The translations under genes and the position numbers were made by a program. Shown here in pieces: positions 1 through 9,464 of a DNA stretch of 64,000 nt (position 1 is its first letter; every line of letters begins with the position of its first letter). Source of the stretch: Ramlibacter alkalitolerans (GTDB taxonomy: Bacteria > Pseudomonadota > Gammaproteobacteria > Burkholderiales > Burkholderiaceae_C); assembly GCF_016722765.1 (NCBI RefSeq), contig NZ_JAEQND010000005.1, forward strand, positions 1-64,000, read 5' to 3'. The notes below the pieces were generated by a model, which did not search any database, was not told the DNA's origin, and saw only the letters and a list, made by a program, of their open reading frames with translations.

Positions 1-66
1 GAGCAGCTAGACCAGGTCGCCAGAAAGCTCAATACACGTCCCAGAGAGACTTTGGGATTCGAGTCA

Positions 67-131
67 CCAGCCGAAAGGCTGGCAGCCACCGTTGCATTGA
101 CCGGTTGAGACCGCCCCCCGCCTGCGCGGGG
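67..131. repeat. REP-like double hairpin
   Basis: Two hairpins lie next to each other past the 3' end of the minus-strand hydrolase gene. The first is CCAGCC-GAAA-GGCTGG (67-82), a perfect 6-bp stem with a GNRA loop. The second is CCCCGC-CTGC-GCGGGG (116-131), followed by GATGACGG. On the minus strand the second reads CCGTCATCCCCGCGCAGG, a form common in intergenic palindromic repeats of Burkholderiales. There is no T-tract, so a terminator role is possible but not shown. Nothing codes convincingly in 1-144. Confidence 0.5.
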
Positions 132-144
132 ATGACGGAGGACA

Positions 145-828
145 TCAGCCGACGTGCTTGGCGAAGAACGCCAGCGTGCGCTCGAGCGCCAGCTTCGCGG
201 CTTCGGCGTTGTACGAGCCGCGATGGTCGCAGTTGAAGCCGTGGTTGGCGTGGTAGACGTGGACCTCCACCTCCGGATGCGCCTTCTTGAACGCTTCGAC
301 GCTCTCGAGCGAGATCCAGTGGTCCTGGTCGCCGAAGTGCGCCAGCACCGGGCACTTCGGCTTGCGGGCGACTTCGTCCGGCGTGGTGACGCCGCCGCCG
401 TAGTAGGGCACCGCGGCACTCAGGCCGTCGAGGGTGCAGGCCGAGCGCCACGTCAGCAGGCCGCCGTAGCAGTAGCCGACGATGCCCACCTTGCCCGCCT
501 GCGAAGCATGCTGGATGGCGGCCTGGATGTCCTGCATCACGCCGGGCGAGGGCAGGCTCTCGGTGGCGGCCTTCAGGGCCATGCCCTGCTCCATGTCGGC
601 CTGTTCGTAGCCCAGCTCCACGTTCGGCTTGACGCGATGGAAGGTCGCCGGCGCGACCGCGAGATAGCCCTGCTCTGCGTAGCCGTCCGCCACGTTGCGG
701 ATGTGCGAGTTGACGCCGAAGATCTCCTGGATGACCACGATGCCGCCCTTGGCCTGGCCCTTGGGCTGCGCCACGTAGGCGGGAATGGACTGGCCGTCGG
801 CGGCCTTGATTTCGGTGAACTGGCCCAT
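145..828 (-). CDS. dienelactone hydrolase family protein
   Basis: The 227-residue product is a cytoplasmic alpha/beta hydrolase of the dienelactone hydrolase family, which opens lactones such as those formed in chloroaromatic breakdown, though many members act on other esters. The nucleophile elbow GYCYGG puts the catalytic Cys at 120. An acid is available at D167 or D169 (FGDQD), and the His is H196 in HANHGF. The conserved Glu in QEIFG (E35) is present. Length matches the family. A good ribosome site (GGAG, 8 bases before the ATG) fixes the start. The gene is divergent from the SDR-MaoC operon, with 133 bp between. The substrate cannot be told from the sequence. Confidence 0.9.
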   Translation of the reverse strand: MGQFTEIKAADGQSIPAYVAQPKGQAKGGIVVIQEIFGVNSHIRNVADGYAEQGYLAVAPATFHRVKPNVELGYEQADMEQGMALKAATESLPSPGVMQDIQAAIQHASQAGKVGIVGYCYGGLLTWRSACTLDGLSAAVPYYGGGVTTPDEVARKPKCPVLAHFGDQDHWISLESVEAFKKAHPEVEVHVYHANHGFNCDHRGSYNAEAAKLALERTLAFFAKHVG

Positions 829-961
829 GAGTGTCTCCTGTGTGGGGTGTTGGAATTCGGGAAGGCGCGAGCTTCCCTCAGGGGACCGGGCGCGTCAACC
901 GACGGGCTTTTGATGTAATGGCGGCTCGCGCCGCAGCCTGCGCGGCAGTGGAGAAGAAAGA

Positions 962-1708
962 ATGGATGAAGTGCTCCTGGTCACCGGCGGCAGCCGCGGC
1001 ATCGGCGCGGCGACGGCCGTCCTGGCTGCGCGCAAGGGCTACAAGGTGGCCGTGAACTACACCCGCAACGGAGCGGCGGCCGAGGAAGTCGTTCGCACGA
1101 TCCGTGCGGCCGGCGGCACCGCGCTCGCGCTGCAGGGCGACGTCGCCGAGGAGCAGCAGGTGCTCGCGCTGTTCGCCCAGGTGGACGCGCAACTCGGGCG
1201 GCTCACCGCGCTCGTCAACAACGCCGGCGTGGTCGACCGGCCGCAGCGCGTCGACGAGATGGACCTGGCGCGCCTGAAGCGCATGTTCGACATCAACGTG
1301 ATCGGCAGCTTCCTCTGCGCCCGCGAGGCGATCCGGCGCATGAGCACGCGCCATGGCGGGCGCGGCGGCGCGATCGTCAACGTCTCCAGCGCCGCGGCGC
1401 GGCTTGGCGCGCCGGGCCAGTACGTCGACTACGCGGCGGCCAAGGGCGCGATCGACAGCTTCACGATCGGTCTGGCCAAGGAGGTCGCGGCCGAAGGCAT
1501 CCGCGTCAATGCGGTGCGGCCGGGGCTGATCGAGACCGACATCCACGCTTCGGGCGGCCTGCCGAACCGGGTGCGCGACCTGCAGCACCAGGTGCCCATG
1601 CAGCGCGGCGGCAGCGCCGAGGAAGTGGCGCAGGCGATCGTCTGGCTGCTCTCGCCCGAGGCGAGCTACACCACGATGTCGCTGGTCGAAGTCTCGGGAG
1701 GCCGCTGA
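962..1708 (+). CDS. SDR family oxidoreductase
   Basis: This is a 248-residue classical short-chain dehydrogenase/reductase. The N-terminal nucleotide-binding motif TGGSRGIG is at residues 8-15, NNAG at 86-89, and the catalytic residues are a Ser at 142/143, Tyr157 and Lys161 (YAAAK). It probably uses NAD(P)H on a ketone, 3-oxoacyl or sugar substrate. It overlaps the next gene (TGATG), so it is translationally coupled to a MaoC-type hydratase. A reductase plus a hydratase suggests a short fatty-acid-like or acyl-CoA pathway. A purine-rich GAGAAGAAAG precedes the chosen ATG; a second ATG lies 4 bases on but out of frame. Confidence 0.9.
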   Translation: MDEVLLVTGGSRGIGAATAVLAARKGYKVAVNYTRNGAAAEEVVRTIRAAGGTALALQGDVAEEQQVLALFAQVDAQLGRLTALVNNAGVVDRPQRVDEMDLARLKRMFDINVIGSFLCAREAIRRMSTRHGGRGGAIVNVSSAAARLGAPGQYVDYAAAKGAIDSFTIGLAKEVAAEGIRVNAVRPGLIETDIHASGGLPNRVRDLQHQVPMQRGGSAEEVAQAIVWLLSPEASYTTMSLVEVSGGR

Positions 1709-2208
1709 TGGCCGTGACGATCTGGTGGGAAGACATGCAGCCCGGCACGGTGCGCGAGCTGGGCACGACGACGGTGACGAAGGAGGAGATCCAGGAGTTC
1801 GCGGCGAAGTACGACCCGCAGCCCTTCCACCTCGACGAGGAGGCGGGGCGCCGGTCGATGTTCGGCGCCCTGGCCGCCAGCGGCTGGCAGACCTGCGGGC
1901 TGGCGATGCGGCTGACCGTGGACAACCTGCTGCGCCACACCGACAGCAAGGGCTCGCCGGGCCTGGAGAGCCTCAAGTGGCTCAAGCCCGTGTACCCGGG
2001 CGACGTGCTCTCGCTGCGCCACACCATCGTGGAGTCGCGGCCGCTGCGCAAGCGCGCGGACACGGGCATGGTCCGCGCGCGCTGGGAGATGTTCAACCAG
2101 CATGGCGACAAGGTGATGGAGATGGAGGGCTACGGCTTCTTCGGCCGCCGCGAGCCCGCCACCGCGGAGGAACTGGCGCGCATCGATGCGCAGCGCGCCG
2201 GCGCCTGA
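1708..2208 (+). CDS. MaoC family dehydratase
   Basis: The product has 166 residues and the hot-dog fold signature of MaoC-like enoyl-CoA hydratases: an N-terminal WWEDMQPGT segment, then a hydratase-type run FAAKYDPQPFHLDEEAG around residues 30-48, where the Asp and His are the catalytic pair in this family. It should add water to an enoyl-acyl thioester. The start codon overlaps the stop of the SDR gene and its own stop overlaps the start of the MarC gene (TGATG in both cases), so three genes form one tightly coupled unit. The acyl substrate is unknown. Confidence 0.88.
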   Translation: MAVTIWWEDMQPGTVRELGTTTVTKEEIQEFAAKYDPQPFHLDEEAGRRSMFGALAASGWQTCGLAMRLTVDNLLRHTDSKGSPGLESLKWLKPVYPGDVLSLRHTIVESRPLRKRADTGMVRARWEMFNQHGDKVMEMEGYGFFGRREPATAEELARIDAQRAGA

Positions 2209-2840
2209 TGGACTTCAAGCCGCTGATCACCCTGCTGGCGATCGTCAATCCGCCGGCGATCATCCCGTTCTTCATCTACTACACGCACGGGATGACGGGC
2301 GAGCAGCGGCGCCACACGGTGGTGGTGTCCGCGGTGACGGCCTTCCTGGTGATCGCCGCCTGTGCGCTGTTCGGCATCCGCATCCTGGAGTTCTTCGGCA
2401 TCTCGCTCGCGAGCTTCCAGGTCGGCGGCGGCATGCTGCTGCTCACCAGTTCGCTGAACATGCTCAATGCCAAGCCGGCGGAGGCCAAGCCTTCGAGCAA
2501 CGAACTGGAAGCCGGCGCGGAGAAGGCCGCCATGGGCGACAGCGTGGCGGTGGTGCCGCTGACCATCCCCCTGCTCACCGGGCCGGCGACGATGTCGACG
2601 GTGGTGATCTACGCCGAGCGCGCGCGGAACGCCTTCGAGCTCTCGATCCTGGTCGGCTACGGTGTCGTGATTGCGCTGGTCACGGCCGTGTGCTTCGCGC
2701 TGGCCGAGCCGATCGCGCGCATCCTGGGCAAGACCGGGATCAACGTGCTGACGCGGCTCATGGGCCTGATCCTGGCGGCGCTGGCGGTCGAAGTGATGGC
2801 CGAGGGGCTGGGCAAGCTCTTCCCCACCTTGCGCGGCTAG
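2208..2840 (+). CDS. MarC family integral membrane protein
   Basis: This 210-residue protein has about six hydrophobic segments and the MarC/UPF0056 pattern, including LLAIVNPPAIIPFF near the N-terminus and the conserved PLTIPLLTGPATMSTVV stretch around residue 120. MarC proteins are inner-membrane proteins of unsettled function; the old link with multiple antibiotic resistance has not held up. The start is the ATG that overlaps the MaoC stop; a longer open frame upstream is only the shadow of the MaoC gene. Its place behind an acyl-CoA operon may be chance. Confidence 0.88.
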   Translation: MDFKPLITLLAIVNPPAIIPFFIYYTHGMTGEQRRHTVVVSAVTAFLVIAACALFGIRILEFFGISLASFQVGGGMLLLTSSLNMLNAKPAEAKPSSNELEAGAEKAAMGDSVAVVPLTIPLLTGPATMSTVVIYAERARNAFELSILVGYGVVIALVTAVCFALAEPIARILGKTGINVLTRLMGLILAALAVEVMAEGLGKLFPTLRG

Positions 2841-2949
2841 GCGGTTCGCAAGCCTCCGTTGCCGCGCCGCGCCTGGGCCGTCCGCGGCTGGCGCGGCCTG
2901 GAAACACTCCACACTTGGCGCCGTAGGTCCCGGATGACGGCCCGCAGGG

Positions 2950-2977
2950 CTTGAAACCGACAAGACTTCCCTTATCA
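2950..2977 (+). promoter_or_regulatory. sigma-32-type promoter of groESL
   Basis: CTTGAAA (2950-2956) matches the heat-shock -35 consensus exactly. After 12 bases comes CCCTTATCA (2969-2977), close to the CCCCATNT -10. The 12-base gap is at the short end of the usual range. Transcription would begin near 2984, inside the CIRCE element, so repressor and heat-shock polymerase would compete. Confidence 0.75.
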
Positions 2978-3004
2978 TTAGCACTCGTTGGAGTTGAGTG
3001 CTAA
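2978..3004. promoter_or_regulatory. CIRCE operator (HrcA binding site)
   Basis: TTAGCACTC, nine bases, GAGTGCTAA: both arms match the CIRCE consensus perfectly and the spacer is exactly nine. This is the binding site of the HrcA repressor. It overlaps the start point predicted from the sigma-32-type promoter just upstream. A lone GAGCGCTAA (3040-3048), one base off a CIRCE arm, follows without a matching left arm. Confidence 0.95.
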
Positions 3005-3041
3005 CAGCCGAGCTGCCAGCACCCTCCACATCAGTTAATGA

Positions 3042-3068
3042 GCGCTAACTTTTCTGTTGGCGCTTTTT
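3042..3068 (+). terminator. terminator-like hairpin in the groES leader
   Basis: GCGCTAAC and GTTGGCGC pair as an 8-bp stem (one G-T wobble) around a TTTTCT loop, followed directly by TTTTT (3064-3068). It lies in the untranslated leader, 30 bases before the groES ATG. The shape is that of an intrinsic terminator or attenuator; whether it stops polymerase, protects the mRNA or melts at high temperature cannot be told from sequence. Confidence 0.45.
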
Positions 3069-3098
3069 GATGCCCAAACTCTCATTGAAGGAGATGCA

Positions 3099-3416
3099 AT
3101 GAAACTTCGTCCTCTGCACGACCGTGTGATCGTCAAGCGCCTCGAACAGGAAACCAAGACGGCGTCCGGCATCGTGATCCCGGACAACGCCGCCGAGAAG
3201 CCGGACCAGGGTGAAGTCCTGGCCGTCGGCCCCGGCCGCAAGAACGACAAGGGCGAAACCATCCAGCTGAACGTGCAGGTCGGCGACCGCGTGCTGTTCG
3301 GCAAGTACAGCGGCCAGACCGTCAAGGTCGATGGCGAAGAGCTGCTGGTCATGAAGGAAGACGACCTGTTCGCCGTGATCGAAGGCCAGGCCGCCGGTCT
3401 CAAGAAGGTCGCCTGA
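3099..3416 (+). CDS. groES: co-chaperonin GroES
   Basis: The 105-residue product is the lid of the GroEL chamber. It opens with [14 protein letters not shown] and carries the mobile loop [11 protein letters not shown] (residues 17-27) that docks on GroEL. The ATG is chosen because GAAGGAGA sits just before it; an in-frame ATG 42 bases upstream would lengthen the protein and lies in the leader. The family is usually 95-97 residues; this one runs on past the usual DDLFAVIE end by about nine residues ([10 protein letters not shown]). It is followed 50 bp later by groEL, in one operon under CIRCE and sigma-32 control. Confidence 0.97.
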   Translation: MKLRPLHDRVIVKRLEQETKTASGIVIPDNAAEKPDQGEVLAVGPGRKNDKGETIQLNVQVGDRVLFGKYSGQTVKVDGEELLVMKEDDLFAVIEGQAAGLKKVA

Positions 3417-3460
3417 GCGCCTTCCGTTCCATTCATCCCCCCGAATACTCACCGAGGTAA

Positions 3461-5113
<1,653 letters not shown>

Positions 5114-5144
5114 TGTCCGCCTGAGCTCCCCAGCTCTGATGAGA

Positions 5145-5173
5145 AGCCGCGGTGCAAGCCGCGGCTTTTTTTT
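5145..5173 (+). terminator. intrinsic terminator of groESL
   Basis: AGCCGCGG and CCGCGGCT form a perfect 8-bp stem around a 6-base loop (TGCAAG), followed by a run of eight T. It lies 31 bases after the groEL stop codon. Confidence 0.92.
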
Positions 5174-5234
5174 CGTTCCGGAGCGACGCTAAACGGATCC
5201 TCCATCCGGCGGATGTACTCTCCAAGGAAGCATC

Positions 5235-5792
5235 ATGGACCATCCCCCCGATCTCGACCGTCTCCTTGCCGAAGGCATGGCCGCCAGCCGCGAGGGCCGC
5301 AGCGACGCCGCCTTCGCCTTCTTCCAGCGCGCCAGCGAGGCCGATCCCGCCTCGGCGCTGCCACATTTCCTGCTCGCCTCCGAACAGGCCAGCGCCGGCG
5401 ACTTCGCCCAGGCGGAGCTGTCCTTCGCCAACGCGCTGCTGCTGGCACCCGACTTCGCCCTGGCGCGCTACCAGCTCGGCCTGCTGCAATTCACCTCTTC
5501 GCGGGCGCCGGTGGCGCTGCTGACCTGGCAGCCGCTCCTTTCCCTGCCGGAGTCGGATGCCCTGCTGCACTTCGTGCGCGGGTTCGCCGCCCTCGGGCAG
5601 AACGCCTTCAGCGAGTCGCTGGCGCACTTGCGCCGCGGCCTGCAATGCACCCCCGCCAACCCGGCCCTGTGCTCCGATATCGTGCAGGTGGTCGAAGCCG
5701 TCGAGCGGCTCGAAAGCCGCGGGTCAGGCAGCGAGGAGGGGACGGGCACCGGGCACGTGCTGCTCTCGGCGTATTCGCGCGGCCTGCACTGA
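5235..5792 (+). CDS. tetratricopeptide repeat protein
   Basis: The 185-residue protein is built of TPR-like helix pairs: segments with A/G/Y/F spacing such as EGRSDAAFAFFQRASEADP (residues 20-38) and AGDFAQAELSFANALLLAP (residues 54-72), then a looser third and fourth unit. There is no signal peptide or membrane segment, so it is probably a cytoplasmic scaffold. It begins 62 bp after the groEL terminator behind a GGAAG ribosome site and is followed two bases after its stop by a second unknown gene, with which it is almost surely co-transcribed. No partner or pathway can be named. Confidence 0.75.
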   Translation: MDHPPDLDRLLAEGMAASREGRSDAAFAFFQRASEADPASALPHFLLASEQASAGDFAQAELSFANALLLAPDFALARYQLGLLQFTSSRAPVALLTWQPLLSLPESDALLHFVRGFAALGQNAFSESLAHLRRGLQCTPANPALCSDIVQVVEAVERLESRGSGSEEGTGTGHVLLSAYSRGLH

Positions 5793-5794
5793 AC

Positions 5795-6175
5795 ATGCGC
5801 CCGATAGACCCCGGCCATGGGCTCGCCGCGGTCGTCCGCACCCAGCTTGCGGGCGTGCGCGGGCCGGCGAGAAGCAAGGCCGGGGCCGCAAGCCGCGCGC
5901 CAGCGGGGCAGCGCAGTCCCGGCACGGTCTCCGCAGCCACGGCCCAGCGCATCGCCGCGATCGCGCCCGACGACCCGGATCGCCCCCGCAAGGCGGTGCG
6001 CATCTACCTCGAGTCGGAACTGGCGCGCGAATTCGGCGCCGGGCTGCTGAACGACCCGGAATTCCCCACCCTGCTCGATGCCGTGCAGCAGCGCATGCAC
6101 GAAGACGCGCAGACGGCCAGCGCCGTCGAGGCGCTCGGCCGCGTCCTGCTGGCCGGCAAGCTCACGCCGGCCTGA
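5795..6175 (+). CDS. hypothetical protein paired with the TPR gene
   Basis: I do not recognise this 126-residue protein. The first half (about 50 residues) is basic, Ala/Gly/Pro-rich and looks disordered. The second half is charged and probably helical (RKAVRIYLESELAREFG, then LLDAVQQRMHEDAQTA), with no membrane segment. The ATG follows the TPR stop codon by two bases, so the two are probably translated together and may bind each other. Reading frame and codon use (G/C at third positions) support a real gene, but a function cannot be given. Confidence 0.6.
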   Translation: MRPIDPGHGLAAVVRTQLAGVRGPARSKAGAASRAPAGQRSPGTVSAATAQRIAAIAPDDPDRPRKAVRIYLESELAREFGAGLLNDPEFPTLLDAVQQRMHEDAQTASAVEALGRVLLAGKLTPA

Positions 6176-6184
6176 AGCCTGCGA

Positions 6185-7192
6185 TCAGCGCGGCAGCGCT
6201 TCCACCTCGCGCACCCAGCGCTCCACCAGGCGCCGGCGCTCCGCCGCCTTGCCGAACTTCTCGAAGTCGTACTGGATCAGGCGCACGTTCTCCAGCGTCG
6301 GGATGCGCGGATCGGGCTTGAAGGTCTTGTTGGCGGGCACCTGCAGGCTGTTCGCGCGGGCGCCGATCTGCTGGCCGGCCGGGCTCATCAGCCAGTCGTA
6401 GTAGCGCTTCGCCTCGGCCGGGTTGCGCGCGCCGTGGATCAGGGCGATGCCGCCGATCTCGTAGGGCGTGCCTTCGCAGGGCGCGGCGGCGAAGACCGGG
6501 AACCTGTTCGTCAGCCGCTCGTTGTCGAAGCCGAAAATGAAACTCACGCCGATGGCGACCTCGCCCTTCGCCACGCTGCGCGCCTGCGCCGTGCCGCTGC
6601 GGGTGTACTGGCTCACGTTGCGGTGCAGTTTCTTCAGGTAGTCGAAGGCGGCGTCTTCCCCCATCAGCTGCACCAGGCCGGCGAGGATGGTGTAGCCGGT
6701 GCCGCTGGAGCCGGGGTGCGAGGTCTCGATCTCGCCCTTGTAGCGGGGATCGAGCAGGTCCTTCCAGCACTTCGGCGGCAGCTTCCGTTTCCGGAGCACC
6801 TCCGCGTTCCAGCCGAAGCCGATCGCGCTGGTGTAGAAGCCGCCGACCCGGTTCTGGCTCATGGCGTACTGGCGCACCGCCCAGCCGTGCAGGTCGTCCA
6901 GGTAGCCGGGCCGGTAGGGCTCCAGCAGGCCGGCTTCCGCCGCCTGGTAGAAGGGGTCGCCGGTGCCGCCCCACCACAGGTCCGTCTTCGGGTTGGCGGC
7001 TTCGGCGCGGATCTGCGCCAGCGCTTCGCCGGTCGGCTTGCGCGTCTGCAGCACGCGGATGCCGGTCGCCTTGCTGAATTCCTGCGCGGCCAGCTCGCAC
7101 CAGGACTGGTCCGTGCTGCAGATGGCGTTGACGGTGCCCTGCGCGTGCACCGCGCTGCAGGCGAGCGCGAGGGCGGCCAGCCACGGCTTCAT
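6185..7192 (-). CDS. ABC transporter periplasmic binding protein (Fe3+/AfuA-type)
   Basis: The 335-residue protein starts with a clear signal peptide (MKPWLAALALACSAVHAQG) and continues with AICSTDQSWCELAAQEFSKATGIRV, the opening of class-II solute-binding proteins of the iron/phosphonate group (FbpA/AfuA/PhnS). Later segments DLWWGGTGDPFYQAAEAG and GEVAIGVSFIFGFD fit the same fold. It should bind a small anion or metal complex in the periplasm. No permease or ATPase gene adjoins it; the next gene downstream of its promoter side is a pseudouridine synthase on the same strand, 13 bp away. The ligand is not predictable. Confidence 0.8.
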   Translation of the reverse strand: MKPWLAALALACSAVHAQGTVNAICSTDQSWCELAAQEFSKATGIRVLQTRKPTGEALAQIRAEAANPKTDLWWGGTGDPFYQAAEAGLLEPYRPGYLDDLHGWAVRQYAMSQNRVGGFYTSAIGFGWNAEVLRKRKLPPKCWKDLLDPRYKGEIETSHPGSSGTGYTILAGLVQLMGEDAAFDYLKKLHRNVSQYTRSGTAQARSVAKGEVAIGVSFIFGFDNERLTNRFPVFAAAPCEGTPYEIGGIALIHGARNPAEAKRYYDWLMSPAGQQIGARANSLQVPANKTFKPDPRIPTLENVRLIQYDFEKFGKAAERRRLVERWVREVEALPR

Positions 7193-7205
7193 CGGGTCTC
7201 CTCGT

Positions 7206-7973
7206 TCAGAACCGCTCGTGCGGCCCGAGATAACGCCACTGCCCCAGCGGCAGCTGCCCGAGCGTGACGCGCCCGATGCGCACGCGCTTGAGGCCCACCA
7301 CCCGCAGGCCGACCGCCTCGCACATGCGCCGGATCTGGCGCTTCTTGCCTTCGGTGAGCACGAAGCGCAGTTGCTCCGGGTTCTGCCAGTCCACCCGCGC
7401 CGGCTTGAGCGGCTGGCCGTCGAGGCTCAGGCCGTGCCGCAGCCGTGCCAGTTGACCGGGGGGGAACGCGGCCTGCACGTTTTCGGCCACGGTGCCGAAC
7501 CCGACCCGCACGAGATACTCCTTCTCGATGCTGGAGTCTTCCGCGATCAGCTGGCGCGCCACCCGGCCGTCCTGCGTCAGCACCAGCAGCCCGGTGGAAT
7601 CGATGTCGAGGCGGCCCGCCGGCACGAGGCTCTGGAGCTGCGAGGGCGCGAAGCGCCGCGGCGACAGGTCGCCCTTCCAGCGCGTGCGCGGCTGCACCAG
7701 CACCTTGGCCGGTTCGTAGCCGTCCTCGGCCTGGCCGCTCACGTAGCCGACCGGCTTGTGCAGCAGGATGGTGACCTGCTCGCGCTGCTGGCCGCGCGCC
7801 TTCGGGTCGACCTCGATGCGCGCCTGCGGCCCGACCTGCAGGCCCATGGGCGCGACCTGGCCGTCCACCTTCACCCAGCCGCGCGCGATCCACTCGTCCG
7901 CCTCGCGGCGCGAGCACAGGCCGAGGTCGGCCATGCGCTTGTTCAGGCGGGTCGTGCTGGATTCGGCATTCAT
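7206..7973 (-). CDS. rRNA pseudouridine synthase (RsuA/RluF-like)
   Basis: A 255-residue enzyme that turns a specific uridine of ribosomal RNA into pseudouridine. Residues 8-55 form an S4 RNA-binding domain (RLNKRMADLGLCSRREADEW). The catalytic Asp is D123 in GRLDIDSTGLL, and the later motifs EKEYLV and EGKKRQIRRM are those of the RsuA family (RsuA, RluB, RluE, RluF). Length is near RluF. The start is the ATG before the S4 domain; the open frame runs on upstream but without homologous character. Which rRNA position is modified cannot be told. Confidence 0.88.
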   Translation of the reverse strand: MNAESSTTRLNKRMADLGLCSRREADEWIARGWVKVDGQVAPMGLQVGPQARIEVDPKARGQQREQVTILLHKPVGYVSGQAEDGYEPAKVLVQPRTRWKGDLSPRRFAPSQLQSLVPAGRLDIDSTGLLVLTQDGRVARQLIAEDSSIEKEYLVRVGFGTVAENVQAAFPPGQLARLRHGLSLDGQPLKPARVDWQNPEQLRFVLTEGKKRQIRRMCEAVGLRVVGLKRVRIGRVTLGQLPLGQWRYLGPHERF

Positions 7974-8036
7974 GGGACGCACCGATTGTGCACAAGGCCG
8001 GCCGGCGGGCGCCCCTGCTCCGGTACGATTCAGCCC

Positions 8037-8633
8037 ATGTCGTGGCTGGTCGCCCTGCTGCTTGTCGTGGTCGTCGCCGGCGGGGCGGCGTGGCTGCGCG
8101 GCCTGCACACGCTGGCAGCGGTGCTGGTCGTGCCCCTGTTCTCGCTGGTGTTCCTGGTCGGGCGGCGCATCGAGGCGCACCGCGACGCCGACTGGAGCAC
8201 GGGCGCGCGCGCGGTGCAAGGCAGCTTCCGCCCCGGCACTCCCGGCGACTGCGACCGCTTCGGCCGGCCCGCGCCGTGGGACACCTGGGCGCAGGACGGC
8301 CAGCTGCAGTGTCCCCGCATCATCGAGGGCCGCGCCGCCCACGCGCCCTTCGCCCTGGTGCAGGTGCGCTATTCGGTGCGCGAGGCACGCGGCGAGGAGC
8401 ACCCCGACACCTGGTACGAAGTCACCGTGGCCGTCGTGCCGCTCGCGCGCGCCGCGCCGCAGGGGAGGCTGGACACCGTCGATGCCGGCGCGGACTACGC
8501 CGGCGCGCACAACGGGCAGTCGCTGTTCGTGTGGAAGAAGAGCAGCCGGGGCGCCGGGGCTTCGCTGCCGGCGCGCGACTGGCCCGGGCTGCTGGACGAA
8601 GGGCGCCGGCTGGCCCGCGCCGCCGGAAGCTGA
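8037..8633 (+). CDS. hypothetical protein with N-terminal membrane anchor
   Basis: Unrecognised 198-residue protein. Residues 2-18 and 23-43 are two hydrophobic stretches, after which the chain is soluble and contains two Cys (PGDCDRFGRP and DGQLQCPRI) and a Trp/Tyr-rich core. It is probably held in the inner membrane with its main part on one side. It starts 63 bp from the divergent pseudouridine synthase gene. The frame has the same GC-rich third positions as its neighbours, so it looks real; no function can be given. Confidence 0.6.
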   Translation: MSWLVALLLVVVVAGGAAWLRGLHTLAAVLVVPLFSLVFLVGRRIEAHRDADWSTGARAVQGSFRPGTPGDCDRFGRPAPWDTWAQDGQLQCPRIIEGRAAHAPFALVQVRYSVREARGEEHPDTWYEVTVAVVPLARAAPQGRLDTVDAGADYAGAHNGQSLFVWKKSSRGAGASLPARDWPGLLDEGRRLARAAGS

Positions 8634-8660
8634 AAGCCGGCCGGCCCAGGCCGGCGCGGC

Positions 8661-9431
8661 TCAAACCGGCGCGGCCGACCCGGTCGTGTTCTGCGGGCTG
8701 GCGGTGGTCTTGATGCGCGGCATCGGCACCGTCGTGCGCAGCGCCTGCAGGTCCAGCACGCGCAGCCCGCCGTACTCCACCTGGATGATGCCCTGCTCCT
8801 GCAAGGTCGCGAGCGCCTCGTTCACGCGCTGGCGCGACAGCCCGACGAGGTAGGCCAGTTCCTGCTGCGTGATGCGCAGCACCTCGCCCACGCCGGGGAA
8901 CAGCACCGCGTTGAACAGCGCCGCCAGGCTGCGGGCCACCCGCAGGTCCGGATTGCTCATGCGGTCGATCTCGCGCGCGGCGATGAACTGCCCCAGCCGC
9001 TCGTTCAGCTGGTTCATCACGAAGCGGTTGAAGCCGATGGAATGATCGAGCAGCCAGTGGAAGGTGTCGACCGGCAGGCCGGCGACCACGCTCTTGCGCA
9101 GGGCCTGCACGTTGTAGCGGTAGCTTTCCCGCTTGAGCACCGTGCCTTCGCCGAACCAGCCGCCCGGAGGCAGCCCGCTGAAGGTGATGCTCTGGCCCTG
9201 CTCGTTGTCGTTGCTCATCTTGAGCAGGCCCTCGACGACCCCGAACCAGTAGGTCACCGGGCGCCCCACCCGGCACACGTAGTCGCCGGGCAGTGCATCG
9301 CCGACCTTGATCTGCGACACCGTGCGTTCGCGTTCGGCCGGCAGCAGCACGGGCAACCAGGGAATGCTCGCGAGTTCCGCTGGCGTCGGGTCGCGCCTGC
9401 GCTGGTGGAGGGTGAGTTCAGCGGGGATCAT
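8661..9431 (-). CDS. Crp/Fnr family transcriptional regulator
   Basis: The 256-residue protein has a cyclic-nucleotide-binding-type beta barrel (about residues 40-150, with VCRVGRPVTYWFGVVEG and PPGGWFGEGTVL) and a C-terminal winged helix (ITQQELAYLVGLSRQRVNEAL) that contacts DNA. It lacks the N-terminal cysteine cluster of FNR, so it is not an iron-sulfur oxygen sensor. Its cAMP-pocket arginine is not evident either, so the effector is unknown. It is the last gene of the minus-strand run HD-GYP, secretion ATPase, regulator, with 33 bp to the ATPase stop codon. Confidence 0.87.
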   Translation of the reverse strand: MIPAELTLHQRRRDPTPAELASIPWLPVLLPAERERTVSQIKVGDALPGDYVCRVGRPVTYWFGVVEGLLKMSNDNEQGQSITFSGLPPGGWFGEGTVLKRESYRYNVQALRKSVVAGLPVDTFHWLLDHSIGFNRFVMNQLNERLGQFIAAREIDRMSNPDLRVARSLAALFNAVLFPGVGEVLRITQQELAYLVGLSRQRVNEALATLQEQGIIQVEYGGLRVLDLQALRTTVPMPRIKTTASPQNTTGSAAPV

Positions 9432-9464
9432 GCTTTCACTTCCGCAAGCTTTGTCCCATTCTGG

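Noticed and set aside
29..451. A 140-codon minus-strand frame at the window start
   Set aside because: It overlaps the dienelactone hydrolase gene in another frame, is arginine-rich, and runs through a REP-like repeat.
1725..2207. N-terminal extension of MarC through the MaoC gene
   Set aside because: The extension is a frame-shifted shadow of maoC; the overlapping TGATG gives the normal MarC start.
3031..3048. A second CIRCE element
   Set aside because: Only the right arm (GAGCGCTAA) is similar; nine bases before it there is no left arm. It is better explained as part of the leader hairpin.
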